Part shown: positions 13,801 through 25,369 of the stretch, piece by piece | Numbering within the stretch: position 1 is the first letter of the stretch | How the letters are laid out: the number at the start of each line of letters is the position of its first letter | NCBI GenBank assembly: GCA_026413225.1 | Contig: CM048560.1 | Location: 11,612,001-11,676,000, forward strand | Source: Otis tarda | Taxonomy: Eukaryota; Chordata; Aves; Otidiformes; Otididae | Length of the DNA stretch: 64,000 bases | Reading direction: 5' to 3' | Translations under genes and position numbers: made by a program | The notes under the pieces: model-generated | Databases searched by the model: none | What the model saw: only the letters and a program-made list of their open reading frames with translations | Told to the model about the DNA's origin: nothing

Positions 13801-15491
13801 AAGTGAAGAGATGACCAAATCTGACGAGAGCTGATTCAAAAATCTTCAGCTGAAGTTGTTGATTTGTCAGTGCTGGTGGTGGTAAGGGTAAATTTTAGGG
13901 GAGAAAAGTATTTTGACCAGTTTCTTCAGCAACTAGCACATCTCAAACACAGAAATGGTAGGACAGCGATAGACATCAGCTCAGTAAGACTGTCTCTCTT
14001 CCATTTCAAACAAACAAACAAGTCACCCACACCCCAAAAAAGGGTTTCTTGGCCCCAGCAATGCTGAATAACCAAAAATGTAATATATATTCCTCTAGTG
14101 CAGTATCATCTCTCTCAGGTAAGTAAAAAAAACTGTTAAGGTAGGAGCCTGTAAGGGTAGGCAGTGCTTCCGTGCCAGCCCCTTCTTGTTGCCCCAGTGC
14201 CTGAGCTGTGTATAGTGGGTATGGATGGATTACGCTAGTGAATATTTGTCACTTCCCTTTCTCATCTCTGTATGCCTTTGATCACTGCAACATCCTCTGG
14301 GAATGAATTCTTAATTTTAATTACATAGTATGTTTTTCACTGTTGCTGTTTCGTTGGTCAGTGTTTAGGTTTACATTTTGTTTTGTTTTTGTTTTTTCTT
14401 TTAGGATACCTTCTTTAGCTCTAAGCCTGGTGTTGACAAAAATAAACAGGCAGTCCTTCTGTATTGTCTCTTTCTACCTTATTTTGCTGATTTGAAAACT
14501 TTGGTGCATCCCCTCTCCATTCTCTCCCTTACTTTCTCTCCGTATGGAAAACTGCTTCCTGTGTCTGATAAGACTTCCTGCTAGTTTTGTAACGTACAGG
14601 GAAACTCTTAACAAATGCAGGACGTGAATATTACCCGTTTCTAGGTTGGGCACAGGCAGTATGGGAGAAATAAGAGGGGCAGACGCCCAGTTAGTCTTCC
14701 CAGTTGGGGGGAAAGGCTCCAGTATGAAGCCTGGTTAGTGGCCGTCGTGGAGCTGCCCTGTGGCAGCTCAGCCTTGAGACCGTAACTCCATGGGAAACTG
14801 AGCGCTGCTGGCTTGTGCTGTGGTGGGTTTCTTTTGAGGAGGCAGCTCTGTGCACCTGCTCGGGGCTGGGGAATGTCAGAGAGCTCTGTGAGAGATGGAT
14901 TAACAGGCGAAGTGACCAGCGTTGCCGGAAGAGGTTTGGTTGTAACTTGGCTTTGTAAATTCCCACAAAGCTGCGTGCAGCATGTCCAACCGATGTGTCT
15001 GCCTGCATCAAAATAAATTAGTGGCATAGAAACTGGCTGTCATGAGTGTTTCACATGTTGTATTTCCAGCAGTAGACCCTGGTTCTGGGAGGCTGGACCA
15101 GAATTCCTTCTCCTCTGCAGGGGAAGGATTCTGGAACAGAGAATGCAATTTCCTCTTCACTGGTGGGTTTATAAATCGGAAAACAAAAGTTCCCCAGGGA
15201 AGACATTGCTGAAATAAACAGCGTCAGCCCATCCTGTTAGCGAGCAGCCTCTGTGTGTACAGGCCTGGTTTCACTTGGAGAAATTGAGAAACCTACGACG
15301 CCTTAAGTGTCTGGTCTCTGTAATCCATTCCTTTCTTCCTTACTGTCTGCAGGAAAATCCGCAAGCTGCTTTCCTCCTCCGAAGCCAAGCGAGCCGCCAG
15401 ACGCCCTTACAAGCCTATTATCCTCCGGCCCATCCAGGCAGTGCAGCTACGCCAGCCCATGAATGATGAACCCATAATCATCGAGGATTAA
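7867..15491 (+). CDS. MTA1: MTA1, metastasis-associated 1 (NuRD subunit), C-terminal part only
   Basis: Joined coding exons 7867-7898, 10775-10926 and 15353-15491 give the last 107 residues, ending at TAA 15489-15491. The product matches the MTA1 C-terminus: the NLLLNGKSYPTKVRLIRGG stretch, then the basic KRRRMNWIDAPDDVFYM segment, then RKIRKLLSSSEAKRAARRP and a final acidic NDEPIIIED. In the family the KRAARRP segment contacts the histone chaperones RBBP4/7, and MTA1 scaffolds the NuRD histone deacetylase and remodelling complex in the nucleus. The BAH, ELM2, SANT and GATA zinc finger domains are encoded upstream of the window. All junctions are GT-AG and the phases agree (1, 0, 2). Synteny with CRIP2 and CRIP1 argues for MTA1 rather than MTA2 or MTA3. 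The proline-rich segment near the end of human MTA1 is absent here. Confidence 0.95.
7899..10774 (+). other. MTA1 intron between the 32-bp and 152-bp exons
   Basis: AT-rich intron with donor gtaaga and acceptor ttag. It contains an ATCT/TA microsatellite at 8108-8131 and T-rich runs near 8290-8342 and 8395-8409. I see no exon, RNA gene or recognisable mobile element. Confidence 0.85.
8108..8131. repeat. ATCT / TA microsatellite
   Basis: Three to four ATCT tetranucleotides run into a short TA repeat in the MTA1 intron. Confidence 0.75.
10775..10926 (+). CDS. MTA1: MTA1 penultimate coding exon
   Basis: The acceptor ttag precedes 10775 and the donor gtagga follows 10926. The exon is 152 bp (50 codons plus 2 bases). 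It begins GPSRNLLLNGKSYP and ends with the conserved block DDVFYMATEETR, whose arginine codon is completed by the next exon. The RRR-containing basic cluster is a likely nuclear localisation signal. Confidence 0.97.
12843..12942 (+). repeat. dispersed repeat copy 1 with poly(A) tail
   Basis: The 62 bases at 12843-12904 align without gaps to 13929-13990 with about 51 identical positions. Weaker similarity continues for some 20 bases and ends in a run of 21 A at 12922-12942. A shared body with a divergent A-rich tail looks like a retroposed element, but I cannot name the family. Confidence 0.6.
13929..14021 (+). repeat. dispersed repeat copy 2 with (CAAA)n tail
   Basis: Second copy of the element at 12843-12942, in the same orientation and about 1.09 kb downstream. 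Its tail is CAAA repeats instead of pure A. The family is not recognised. Mismatches are spread along its length, which suggests the copies are old and not a recent tandem duplication. Confidence 0.6.
15353..15491 (+). CDS. MTA1: MTA1 last coding exon
   Basis: The acceptor ctgcag precedes 15353. The first base completes an arginine codon, then KIRKLLSSSEAKRAARRPYK follows and the frame ends in MNDEPIIIED and TAA at 15489-15491. The KRAARRP core needed for RBBP4/7 contact in MTA1 is intact. Between the KPIILRP and NDEP segments the bird sequence reads IQAVQLRQPM, where human MTA1 is proline-rich. Confidence 0.97.
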
Positions 15492-15681
15492 CGCAGCTGA
15501 GCAGCTCTCTGGATGACGGTGGATCTGCCTGAAAGAATCTCTCCTCCAATATATACTTGAGTTTCTATGGCTACAGCATTGAATTAACTGTTGAAGAGAG
15601 GGAACTTTTGAGGAACTGTTTTGCATCTTTTAAACCCTTAAAAGGAACTCAGCCCTGCTCTGAGCCTCTGACCACAGACTG

Positions 15682-15771
15682 CTCTCTCTCTCTCGCGTGC
15701 ACTCTCTCCTTCTCTCTCCTTTCCTTTTTTTTCCTTTTTCTTTTTCTTTTTCTTTTTTTTTTTTTTTTTTT
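15682..15771. repeat. CT-rich then CTTTTT pyrimidine tract
   Basis: About 90 bases of nearly pure pyrimidine: (CT)n, then TTTTTC units, then a T run. It lies in the MTA1 3' UTR and would be a candidate site for pyrimidine-tract binding proteins in the transcript. Confidence 0.85.
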
Positions 15772-16048
15772 AATTTTTGGTAGCCTCTTTTCCCCTTTGC
15801 TTCTACCCCTTTTGTAGACAGGGGGAGGGAAAGTAAGTTTAACTTATTAAGATAATGTGGACTAGTACTTTTTAGCTTTGTTTCCTCTTCAGATGTACGA
15901 AGAGCTAGAACCTTTCATTTTGTGACTGAGCTCTCGTTGCAAAGCCGTTTTTACGAGGCTGTGTTGTAAGATTTTCCTTTTTTTTTTTTTTTTTTAATTT
16001 TAATTTTGTGGATGGTGCCATTTTTTATTTCATTTATACTATTTCTTT

Positions 16049-16056
16049 TGTAGATA
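16049..16056 (+). promoter_or_regulatory. Pumilio response element (TGTAGATA)
   Basis: Matches the PUM1/PUM2 consensus TGTANATA on the sense strand of the MTA1 3' UTR. This is a motif match only; no functional support is visible. Confidence 0.4.
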
Positions 16057-17039
16057 AATTTCCAACCTTTGACTGATATTTGGAAATAGGAGCTGACAGC
16101 CAGCCCCAGGTTCAGCCAGTTTTCTTTGGTCCTGTCCCTTATGTTTTTTGGATCATTTTGCATGGCCGGTTGTGCTCATGCACAAGAGAGAAACAACTCA
16201 GGCTGAGAAAGGAGTGAGCTAAGAACTGAAGAACCTTGCAGAACATTACACTAACGTTGTGTGCAGTGGAGGCCAGGCTACCAGAATTAGGTGTCCTTAC
16301 TTTAGTCGATCCCTGGGAGATCTGGCCCGTGGCATTTTTCCCAGTAACCAGCAGTTTGTGTGCTGCCTTCTCTCTGACATCTGGAATCCTACGTGCTGTT
16401 GTACCACCAAGAAGCAGCAGTAGGCCCAGCAGTCCAGCAAGTGTAATGAATTGCTTTGCTCTGGCTCCAAGAGTCAAGTACACCAATGCCCAGGGACATT
16501 TTGCTTAGAACTCTGAACCTGTTTGTGCATCAGTGTTTTTGGACACATCTCTCCCAGGACGAGACCTGTTTTCTCTTTAATTGCGTTACTGTATGTTTCC
16601 CATTTTGAAGGGAATTTAAATTACAGCTGGGTTTTCATTTGAACACATTGTGTCTGAATTTAAGTGTTTTTTTCCCCCCTTGACATTTCTTGTGTTTGAG
16701 GTTTCTTGCATCTCTTGAACTTCTTACGTATTTGCAAGTCTGTATAATTTCTTTTTCATATGTCTTCTCATTGCAGTGCATTTGCTGAATGCCCTGCCCT
16801 GTTTTGAAAGGATGTAAACTATCATTTGCAACTTGTGCTGATCTGTACATGTACCTGCCTCAAGCAGACACAGCATGTAATAACCCCCAAGTCATTCCAT
16901 ATGTGTCAGCGGTGAGATGAGCCAAAGTTGTATTTGGGTTATCACAGTCCAACCGTGATTCTGTGCAACTCTGCTAACCCGCCGGGTTAGACGGAAAGGA
17001 ATCCCCACAAAATGAAAAACAATTCAGTTAACTTTACTT

Positions 17040-17045
17040 AATAAA
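17040..17045 (+). terminator. MTA1: poly(A) signal AATAAA, probable MTA1 3' end
   Basis: Canonical AATAAA about 1.55 kb after the MTA1 stop codon, followed by T/G-rich sequence (gtgagcttttgtg, ctttttgtctc) suitable as a downstream element. Confidence 0.6.
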
Positions 17046-17857
17046 CCTGGAAAGTGAGCTTTTGTGAAACATCTGCTTTTTGTCTCTTCTGAAATCGCTG
17101 CCGGGACCCTTGCTCAGGGTGCCATCTGGCTGGCACGCACGCCTCTGCGCGCCCGCCTTCACGTCCCAGAGCTGTGTCCTGCTCTCAAGTGTTTGCATAA
17201 CTGCGGCGCGTCCCAGTGCTGCCAGTGCCGTTATGTTGTGCAGGGCGAGAGTCATTCATCGTTTGGTTCCCCTCGTACGCAGTTTAAATATTTCTAACGC
17301 TTCAGACTGTGACTCCCTCCCTCCTCCTCTTAAACGCAGCAGCAGATGCGACGCCGGAGCTCTGAATGAGCCTTTTGTCTGCAGCGGCTCCTGCCTCTTG
17401 CTGATCCGTGGCATGACTCTGGCATGCGGCAGAGTGAAATCCCCGGGGGTCAGCAGCCGAACCCACTGACATTTAAGCATTTCATTTCTGTGTTCACTCC
17501 TTACTGGGACAAGCAAAGCAGGCTCAACGTTTGGTTTCATTTGCTGCTCGGCAGTGGTAAGATTTCCTCTGTGGCTGAGTAGCTGAGCAGCTTGGCAGAT
17601 GTTGTAAGTGTATCCTGTGCTGCTGGTCTCCTTTTCCTATCCATAACTGAAAAGCAGGAGGGGACAGCCATTCCTGAAGGACATGCTACACGTAAGGGCA
17701 CTGAGCTTACGAGGTAGAGAGTCTCCAGGCTGCGAGCAATGGTGCAGGGCTGTGCCAAAGACCTTTGGCAGATTTGCCTTGCCTCCATCAATCTGTAGGA
17801 TCAGCCCTGTGCACATAAGAAATATTGCCGACTGTGGGAACGTTTTGTAACACTTGA

Positions 17858-17884
<27 letters not shown>
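17858..17884. repeat. poly(T) run (27 bases)
   Basis: Homopolymer of T, which could be an A-tail of a minus-strand retroposed fragment or simple slippage. No adjoining element is recognised. Confidence 0.85.
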
Positions 17885-17889
<5 letters not shown>

Positions 17890-20800
17890 GTGAGGGAAAG
17901 GTCTCACAGGGATTCCTTCCTGTTGCAAAATGAAATCTGAAGAGATCACTTTGAAAACTCTGTCCAAATTGGCTTCAGCTCCTCTGCAGCGGGATTTGGA
18001 GCCGATGCCTCGGCTGTAGCAGAGGGCCGTACTCTGCTTCGGAGCTGGGAGCTCTGAAATCTCTGTGTGCTGGGGGAGACGCACTTTGGTTAGCGGCGGG
18101 CAAGCGATGGATGAGACTTGAGAGAAGCTGTTCAGGCTGCACAGAGAGCTCAGAGTAACCACTTGAGGGTGCCAGCCCTGCAGTTCCCAGCAACCTAAAA
18201 GCTTTCTTGGAGCAGCTCCAGAGACTACTCTGGGAATGAGTCCAGGCAAGTAGAGAGAAAATCCTGTGCTGTCCTGGCTTTGAAGGATCCCTTGCGAGTC
18301 CTTAATATGGATGCCGTTTTTTGGTGTACGGTAGCAGACTTCCCTCCCTTGTGCTTCACTGGCTTATGTTTGTACCAGCTTGGGAGGAGGGGTTGGAAGA
18401 TACCTTGAGCAACTGAAGAAAAATGCCAGCTCTTGGGAAGCGCAGAGTGAATGGGAGGTCCCAGGGCTGACTTACCCAAGCTGGAGCCGTCGCTCTCTTA
18501 AGCAGGCTGCTGTCACTAAGCCTCTCCTGTACCAACCTCTCTTCCGTATTCATATGCTGATGTGCAGGAATTGCCTTTGATTATTTACCCTTCTGCTCTA
18601 GAGCCTTGTAAAAATTAAAAAAAAAGGTTCATACGGCTGGGGCAGTGTCCCATTTTCAGTGTCCCTTCCACCTCCTAGAGCCTTTGAGAGATTGTAGGGG
18701 GCAAATTCTGATGGGAGTCGCAGCAAGGGGCGCTGGGCTGGTGTTTGGACACATTTGCTCCATGGCGCAAAGCCTGGCGTTTGGAAGTGCGTGCCCACCT
18801 GGAGCAGGTCATTCTACCGCACGCGTCTCCAGTCTGCAGTAAGTTTTCCCACATGCGTTTGGATATTATTCCCTTAGTGTGTCCCTGGCATCCCCATCCT
18901 TGACTTTTTTTGCAGACGTGGGAGCAGATGTGCCACAGGCTCAGCTCCGATCCCTTGGAGAAGGCTGTGCTTCCTGCTCACATGGACGGAGCGCACTGGC
19001 CTCCGGACTCGCTGTGCTGCTTACGATTTTACAGGCTTAAAAGTAGCAGGGAGCTGGTTAGGAAAGTCTTTGACAAACAAAACAAAAATCCAAATGTTCC
19101 TACAATACTTTGTGAAAAAAAAAGAATCTGTAAGAAAAACATTTAACTTTGGAATTATTCTGCATTTTACCAGCTTGTCAGTAGCAGCTGCCTATGATCT
19201 CTGCTTTTGATGCTGTAACACGAAGGCAGCACACTGTCTGTAACACCACTGTTGAAATAGTGTGGAAAACAAGCAAAGCGTTACTAAAATGAACAATTCC
19301 GAACCTGGCATTCCTGCTGTGGGAGGTGGGCTGTAACCAGGACACTCCTGGAGAGCTGCAAAGCAAAATACATGCCGAAATTTCCTTTGAAATGGAAATT
19401 GGGAGCCCGTGCCAGCTCTGCTGCAGGCTCTGGCTCTCAGTGCGAGCGTTACACAAGCCAGACCTTGGGAAGCCTGCCGGTCTCTTTCGGATGGTCGGGT
19501 CACGTCATGGTGGAGCCGCTTCCCACCGCCCAGGTAGGAGGTAGGGCGGAGGAGGAAGAGAGGGCAGTGAACCTGCTCAAACGATGATGTGGGCACTGCT
19601 GTGTGGAGTACTGGCATGGGAGGTGTGCAGGCCTGGGGGGTTTCTGAGAAGACAAAGAATAAAATCTTCTCGGAGATGTTGACTGGGAGGAGGAGGAAGG
19701 GTTTTGGTACAGTTACAGAAACTCGACCCTGCATCTCTTCTGTTTTTCTTGATCCAGCAAGAGGGCACAGGCTTAAAAACACCTTTAACTTAAAATAAGC
19801 ATTGTCAGCAGCATTAGAGGGAGAAAGGAGAGATCGCTGCAGAAAGGCAAGCCCCGGCATGACAGCCCTCTCTCGCTGGCCAGCATTTGTTTGTTTGGTG
19901 TTTTTCCTGTAAATGTGCTTTTTAGCCAATACTTTTCCAGGAGAGCCTACGAGAGCCAACAGCGATAGGATCTGCAGGACACGAAGATGGCTGGAGCGTG
20001 TGTGGTCTTTACTGCCCTCCGTGCAGGAGGAGTCTGGTGTGTCCCCTGTGTCCCCGCTGCCCTCCCTTCCTGGGGGCTGAACAGAAGGGTTTTGCCCTGC
20101 TTGGCCAGCTCTGAAACCTGGTGAAAGGCTCGGCCTCTGATGATCACGTTTCAGCCGTGTGGGCTCTGAGGAGGGGGAAGCTGTTCCAAGGACAGACATG
20201 TGGTAAATTCAGATGGGCGGTGGGGCTGGGGGCTTGTCCCCGTCTCCGCTTCAGCCTGGAAGAAAGTCAGGCAAGGTCAGGGCTGAAGCACGCTTGATTC
20301 CTGCCCTGGGCTTGCGAGTTCATTCACCGCATTCCTGGAGCGAGTGTGAGTAACATAAATTCAGCATCTTTCTGCAGACAGCTTCCTCCCCTCCCGCAAG
20401 GGGACCCTCCACCTGGATCCGGTGCTCTGCAGGATGCTGGCGGCATCACGGCCAGCAGATTTACAGGTCCTCGCCGGAGAGTTTCAGCCAGGTCGCGCTC
20501 GTTCAGAGATTTTTTTCTATCTGAGCGGGAGCAGGTTTGTTCCCCGCTGTCCCTGCGCAGGACATGCAAGAGGGGAGCATGTGCACGTGGAGCTGAGCCG
20601 GGTGTGTTTGCACGCTCTTTTTCCCTGCATCCTGGGACGATGCCCATAATGTCCAGTGGGGACTGGGGGCAAATGCATCCTAACGGATGGGTCTTTCCCC
20701 TTGTGCTGCTGAAGGAGAAGATGGTGCTGTGGAGACATCACAGCGCCTCCTGCTCCTGTGCTGGCTCCCAAAACCGTCTTGCACCATGGCTGGCCTGACA

Positions 20801-23800
20801 TCTGGCCACAGGGTGTCTGGGACGGGCCACGGGACGGGAGAGCTTGATGACAAACCACACTGCCAGGAGCTGACCTTGGCCTCCGAAGCCCGGCTCAGAG
20901 CACAGCACGTCCCTCGGGACACCTTTTCCTTCCCCCGGAAAAGCCAGGGGAGAGCCACCCCCACACCTGCTTGCCCTCCGCATGGCTCTCTGCATCCTCA
21001 GCGTCCCCGTGCAGCCCGCTTGGGATGCTCACCGGCCCTGGGCGGGCTGGCGGCTGCAGCCCCAGGGAAGGGGACGCAGGGACAATGGGGACACGATGGG
21101 GACGTCCATTCCTGCTCACAAGGACGAGTGGGATGCGCCTAAACCCGTTTATCACTGGCGTGACAGCACTATCTGCCATGCCCGATATCAGCGGGGGCTT
21201 GGATGCCTTTTAAAGGAGAGAAGCGACAAGTGGATGGTGGGAGCTCCAGATAGCAGGCGCCGGGGCCGGGCGGTGACGTGCTGAGCCCTGGCCCGTGGCA
21301 TGTGCTGCCTGACGAGACCCAGTTCCTGCCAGCCCCTCGGCACGCTCCTGCTCCCGTCCTCCATCTTCCCCTCTCTTGCTAATCCTTCCAAAGCCCCTGG
21401 GCTCCCCTTTTGAGCCCTGTGCGTATCCTACAGCCACCCTTTGGCAGCAGGGTTGGGTACCCAGCCCCGGGCAACCTTGTTTTGGGGAGCAGGTTGCCCC
21501 CGCTGCAGGCAGGGTGCTGCCCTGCTCGCCCTCCTGCACAGCCCGGCATCGGGTGGCCGCAGGGATGTGGGGTGGCTGGATCAGGGCTGGTGGGTGCTGC
21601 ACATCCAGGAGAGCCATGCAGAAAAAAAAAGAAAAGAAAAGAAAAAACAATTTTTTTTTTTTAGTCCGTGGTCAGCAGCCGTTGCTCTCCACAGCCTATG
21701 GCAGCAGCTGGCTGCTCTGCCATCTGTCCCTGTGAGCACCTGCCCGTGGGCTCCATCCGAGGGCCTGGGAGCTTTAGGGGTGACAAAGACCTCACGTGTC
21801 ACCCCGGGGAGATCCTGACACGGGGGATGGAGGGAGCGGAGCCAGCCAAGAGTCTGCGGGCCACGTCCTCTGGGCGAACCCAGCTAGGAGCAGTTTGGTT
21901 TTTTTTTTTTCCTTAACCTTTTTTACTGGATATTTGCCCCCCGAGTCTCTTCTTGCCCTGTAATAAATCCAACTGATCCTGCGTGCCAGAAAACATGAGG
22001 CGCACAAGCAGAGACGAGCAGAAGAAGGCTTTCCAGCCCCAGCTTCTCGTCCAAGCGGCTCCGTCTGGGCGCATAAGTTTTTGTGGTATTTGCATCCGAA
22101 GGAAGAAGAAAGAGCTGAAGGGAGTCAGCACTGGGAGGGGGAGAGGTGAGCCAAAGGAGAGGCAACCTGGGGAAAGTTATTCCTTATTTATTCCTTACTT
22201 TCCCTTAATCTTCCTGCAAAGCTCTCTGGTTGACCTGCCGTAGGGTGAGATCCCAAACAGCCTCACGCCTTTCAAAGGCTCCCAATGCAGACCATCCCCG
22301 ATTCAGCCCAGCATGGTCAGCAAAACACTTCCCCTGGCCCCCCACCACATCTCACAGCCCCCCTTGGGCACCAGCTTTAGGATCTGGGCTTGTTTTGGGC
22401 TCCGTCCCGCCTGAGAAGAGGGATGCTGCAGGAACGGGGCTCCATGCAGCATCCCTGCGGGAGGGGACTGGGTCCCAAAGCCCTGACTGCCTGGTCCCCA
22501 GTTTCTCAGGGAAGGGGATGCTGGGCTGCCAGGTGCTCTGTGGAGGAAAGCCCCCCTGCCCCGTGCCCCCACACCCCCTAAGTGGGTAATTTCGGGCACG
22601 GCGAAGATCAGACATCGGTGGCTGGCGATGCGATGGTGCTGGGCCGGGGGAGCCAGCTGGCCGCAGCGGCTCAGGAGAGCTCAAGGCTGCGCGAGGCCGG
22701 GCGCCATTGGAGGAAAATGGGTCACTGCTGCTGCGGGGGCGAGGGCCGGGGAGGATGGCCCCCTCGGCGGGGAGACCCCTCGGCCTTGCTGCGGGGTATG
22801 ACGGCCCCCTCAGCGGGGGCACCAGCCCTCAGGGAAACTCCAGCTCAGCCCTCGGGCAGGGATGGAGCCCCCAGATATTCTGAAATAAAAGCACCATTTG
22901 GTAAAAACGATTCCCCAGGCGGCCCACAGGCGCGTTCCCGTGCCTGGAGCTGGGCCTGCTGTCCCTGGAGAAGCCACGCCATCCCCACCGGCTCTGCCAG
23001 TGCCACCCCAGTCACCCATCCCGCCGTGGCCTGGGGACAGCCCTGCCCTCCATGCAGGAGCATGCAGAGTCTAAGCCGAGGCTGATTAAGACACGACCGC
23101 TTAAAGCCACTTTGCTCCCGAACGAGCATATCCGCTTGGGATTTAGCGCATTTGCAGGCAGGGATTCACACCTTTAGGTGATTTGTTTTAATTCCCCCCA
23201 GCCTCTATGTGTGAAAAGCCCTTGGCAGGCAGGAGCCCAGCCAGGTGCTGGCTCTGCAGCATGGTTGCCCCACGCGTGCGGTTGGGTGGATGCAGCCTCC
23301 CTCCTCTTCCTCCAGCTCAGCCTCATTTTGTGTGGGATTTTCTGGGGATGCGCTGGGACCTTCCAGCCCCTTTGGGCAGCAGCTGGTGCCCAGCAGCCTC
23401 GGCACTTGCAGTCCGGGCTCACTGCTGGGGGTCTGTGGTCCCTGGCACAGCCCCAGTGATGGCAGAGCCTGGCACTGGAGGGGAGCGTGGCCCTGTGATC
23501 CCCTCCCCAGGTAACGTGGCTGGAGGAACGGCAGCATCACCGTGGCAGAGGAGCGGCTGTGGGCATGCGGCAACGCTGCTGGTGCCGTGCTGGCGCCTTC
23601 CCGCTGCCATGGGGTGCTTTGGGGCAGCAGACACACCAGGTCCTGCAGAGGGACCCACACCTGCAGCCATGGAGCTGTGCTGATGGAGGCAGCTGGTCTC
23701 CCAGAAACCAACAGCTCCACAAATCCCCGGCTCCTGCCTTGCCTTGGCGGCTGCCGGCCGGGCCCAGGCTCATTGGCTCCATCCTGGGGCACGGGGGGCT

Positions 23801-24486
23801 CAGCTGCCCCTCCCTGGGGTGTGTGGGGCTGGGGCGTCCCGGTGGCACCACGGCCACCTGCCCCACTTGGGGACCGCACGGGCCACAAAGCCCCGCATTG
23901 TTGTGACAGCAGCTGGACGCGGAGTGACGGGGACGCCTGGGCCCACCTGACCTGGCGGGGTGCACGGCCCGTGGAGGAACCCGCTGGCGAGCATCCCCGT
24001 CCTGCCTGGCTCCGTGCACTCACGGGGCCGGGGTCACCCCGTCCCATCCCGGAGCTCTGAGTTCCCTTCCCAGCGCTGCTCCTGGGGCCGGCTGGGCGCT
24101 TGGCGGCTGCGCCAGCTGCCAGCAGAGAAAAGAAGAATTATGTGACAATGGCAGCGGAGGAGAGCTGGGCTGCCGGCTGATGAATAATGCAACGGCTTCG
24201 CTTGCGGGAGCAGCAGCTTTCCTGTTTACCGACACCCAGCCTGAGCCTGCGGGGTGGCGGTGCAGGGGTGCAGCCCCCCGAGCATCCCAGCTGAGGGCCC
24301 TGCTGTCCCACTTGCCTTCCCTGCCATGCACCCCCCTGTCCCCAGCATCCCCGTGGCGTGGGATCCCGCCATCCCGGTATCGTCTGCACACTTTAGAGCA
24401 GGCAAAGCCGGCGTTCCCGCCTCGGCAGTGCATCATGGCTCCCTGAGCATCCATGGCTGCAGCCTGGAGGAATTTTTGAAGTGGGC

Positions 24487-24516
24487 GTTTCCATGGCAAC
24501 AGAGCAAAATGGCGGT
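24487..24516 (+). promoter_or_regulatory. RFX X-box plus YY1 motif upstream of CRIP2
   Basis: GTTTCCATGGCAAC at 24487-24500 is one base from the RFX X-box consensus GTNRCC(0-3N)RGYAAC. AAAATGGCGGT at 24506-24516 matches the YY1 core, a motif common near transcription starts. They sit about 1.2 kb before the CRIP2 start codon and could mark an upstream promoter or enhancer. Confidence 0.45.
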
Positions 24517-25248
24517 GGGAACCATAGGGCTGCTGCTGGGAGATGCCCAAGCTGGGGGGACCAGCACCCTCAACTCGCACCCGTGAGTGGCAGCGTTGCC
24601 CCGTGATGCCGCGCCATGCGTGCTGTGCTGGCAGGGCCGCCGGGTACATGCCTTCCTCCTTCCCCCCGCCCGCCTGCCGTCACCGCTATCTCTGCTCCTC
24701 CGGGGCCTCTCGCCCTCGTCCCCCCGCCAAGGTCTCCCGTATCAGGCCTGTTGTCCCGGCTACTTAATCTGGGTTTCTCGGTTACCCCATCCGGAAAAAA
24801 TGCATCTAAGAATACCCAGCGCAGGCACAGCGCTTCCCAGGGGTGGGGGGCTGCTGCCTGACCCCTCGGCCTCGCCTGGGCCTTGTCCCCCCAGACTGGC
24901 TCCCATGACACCAGGCTGCCACCCTGAAGGACCACAGCAACCCCTCTGCGCCCGCACCGGCCTGACCGCAGGGTCGCGTGTGCACGCCAAGTTTGAAAGC
25001 ATCCCCCTCAGTGTTCCCCTCTCCCTAAAAGAGGGGGGCAATGTGGCTCAGGCACTTGGTCCGTTTTTCGTGCGGGCTGTGGGGCTGGGGGCTCATGGCA
25101 ACGGGACCTGCTGGTCTGTGCCAGCTTGCCCGGGTGTGGGGCTCAGCCTGGGACGGCTGAGGTGGCACCGCTGCTCGGGCGTGGACCGAGGGGAACGGGG
25201 CACAGAGCTGGTGGAAACCCACACAGGCCATGCAGCTTAATTGCAACC

Positions 25249-25369
25249 TTTTATTTTATTATATTATATTATATTTTGTTTTGTTTTATTTTATTTTATT
25301 TTGGTTTATTTTATTATTTTATTTTATTTTGGTTTATCCTATTTTATTATTTTATTTCTTTTTTTTTTT
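25249..25369. repeat. TTTTA pentanucleotide microsatellite
   Basis: About 120 bases built of TTTTA, TATTA and TTTGG-containing pentamers ending in a T run. It is an AT island abutting the very GC-rich CRIP2 promoter. Confidence 0.9.

Larger units (their letters stand above)
10927..15352 (+). other. last MTA1 intron
   Basis: The 4.4-kb intron is bounded by gtagga and ctgcag. It carries two related A-tailed repeats (12843-12942 and 13929-14021) and a T run at about 13620-13632. Open frames here, such as 155 and 171 codons at 11550-12442, overlap in different frames and show no recognisable domain, so I treat them as chance. Confidence 0.85.
15492..17060 (+). other. MTA1: MTA1 3' untranslated region
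   Basis: Runs from the TAA to just past the first good AATAAA at 17040-17045. It holds a long pyrimidine tract (15682-15771), a T run (15977-15995) and a Pumilio-type TGTAGATA element (16049-16056). No plausible splice pattern or open frame suggests another gene. The 3' end is inferred, because upstream non-canonical or later signals could also be used. Confidence 0.65.

Noticed and set aside
18605-18620. ATTAAA followed by an A run as an alternative MTA1 poly(A) signal
   Set aside because: The canonical AATAAA at 17040 comes first, and the composition after 17.1 kb changes to intergenic type. It cannot be excluded without transcript data.
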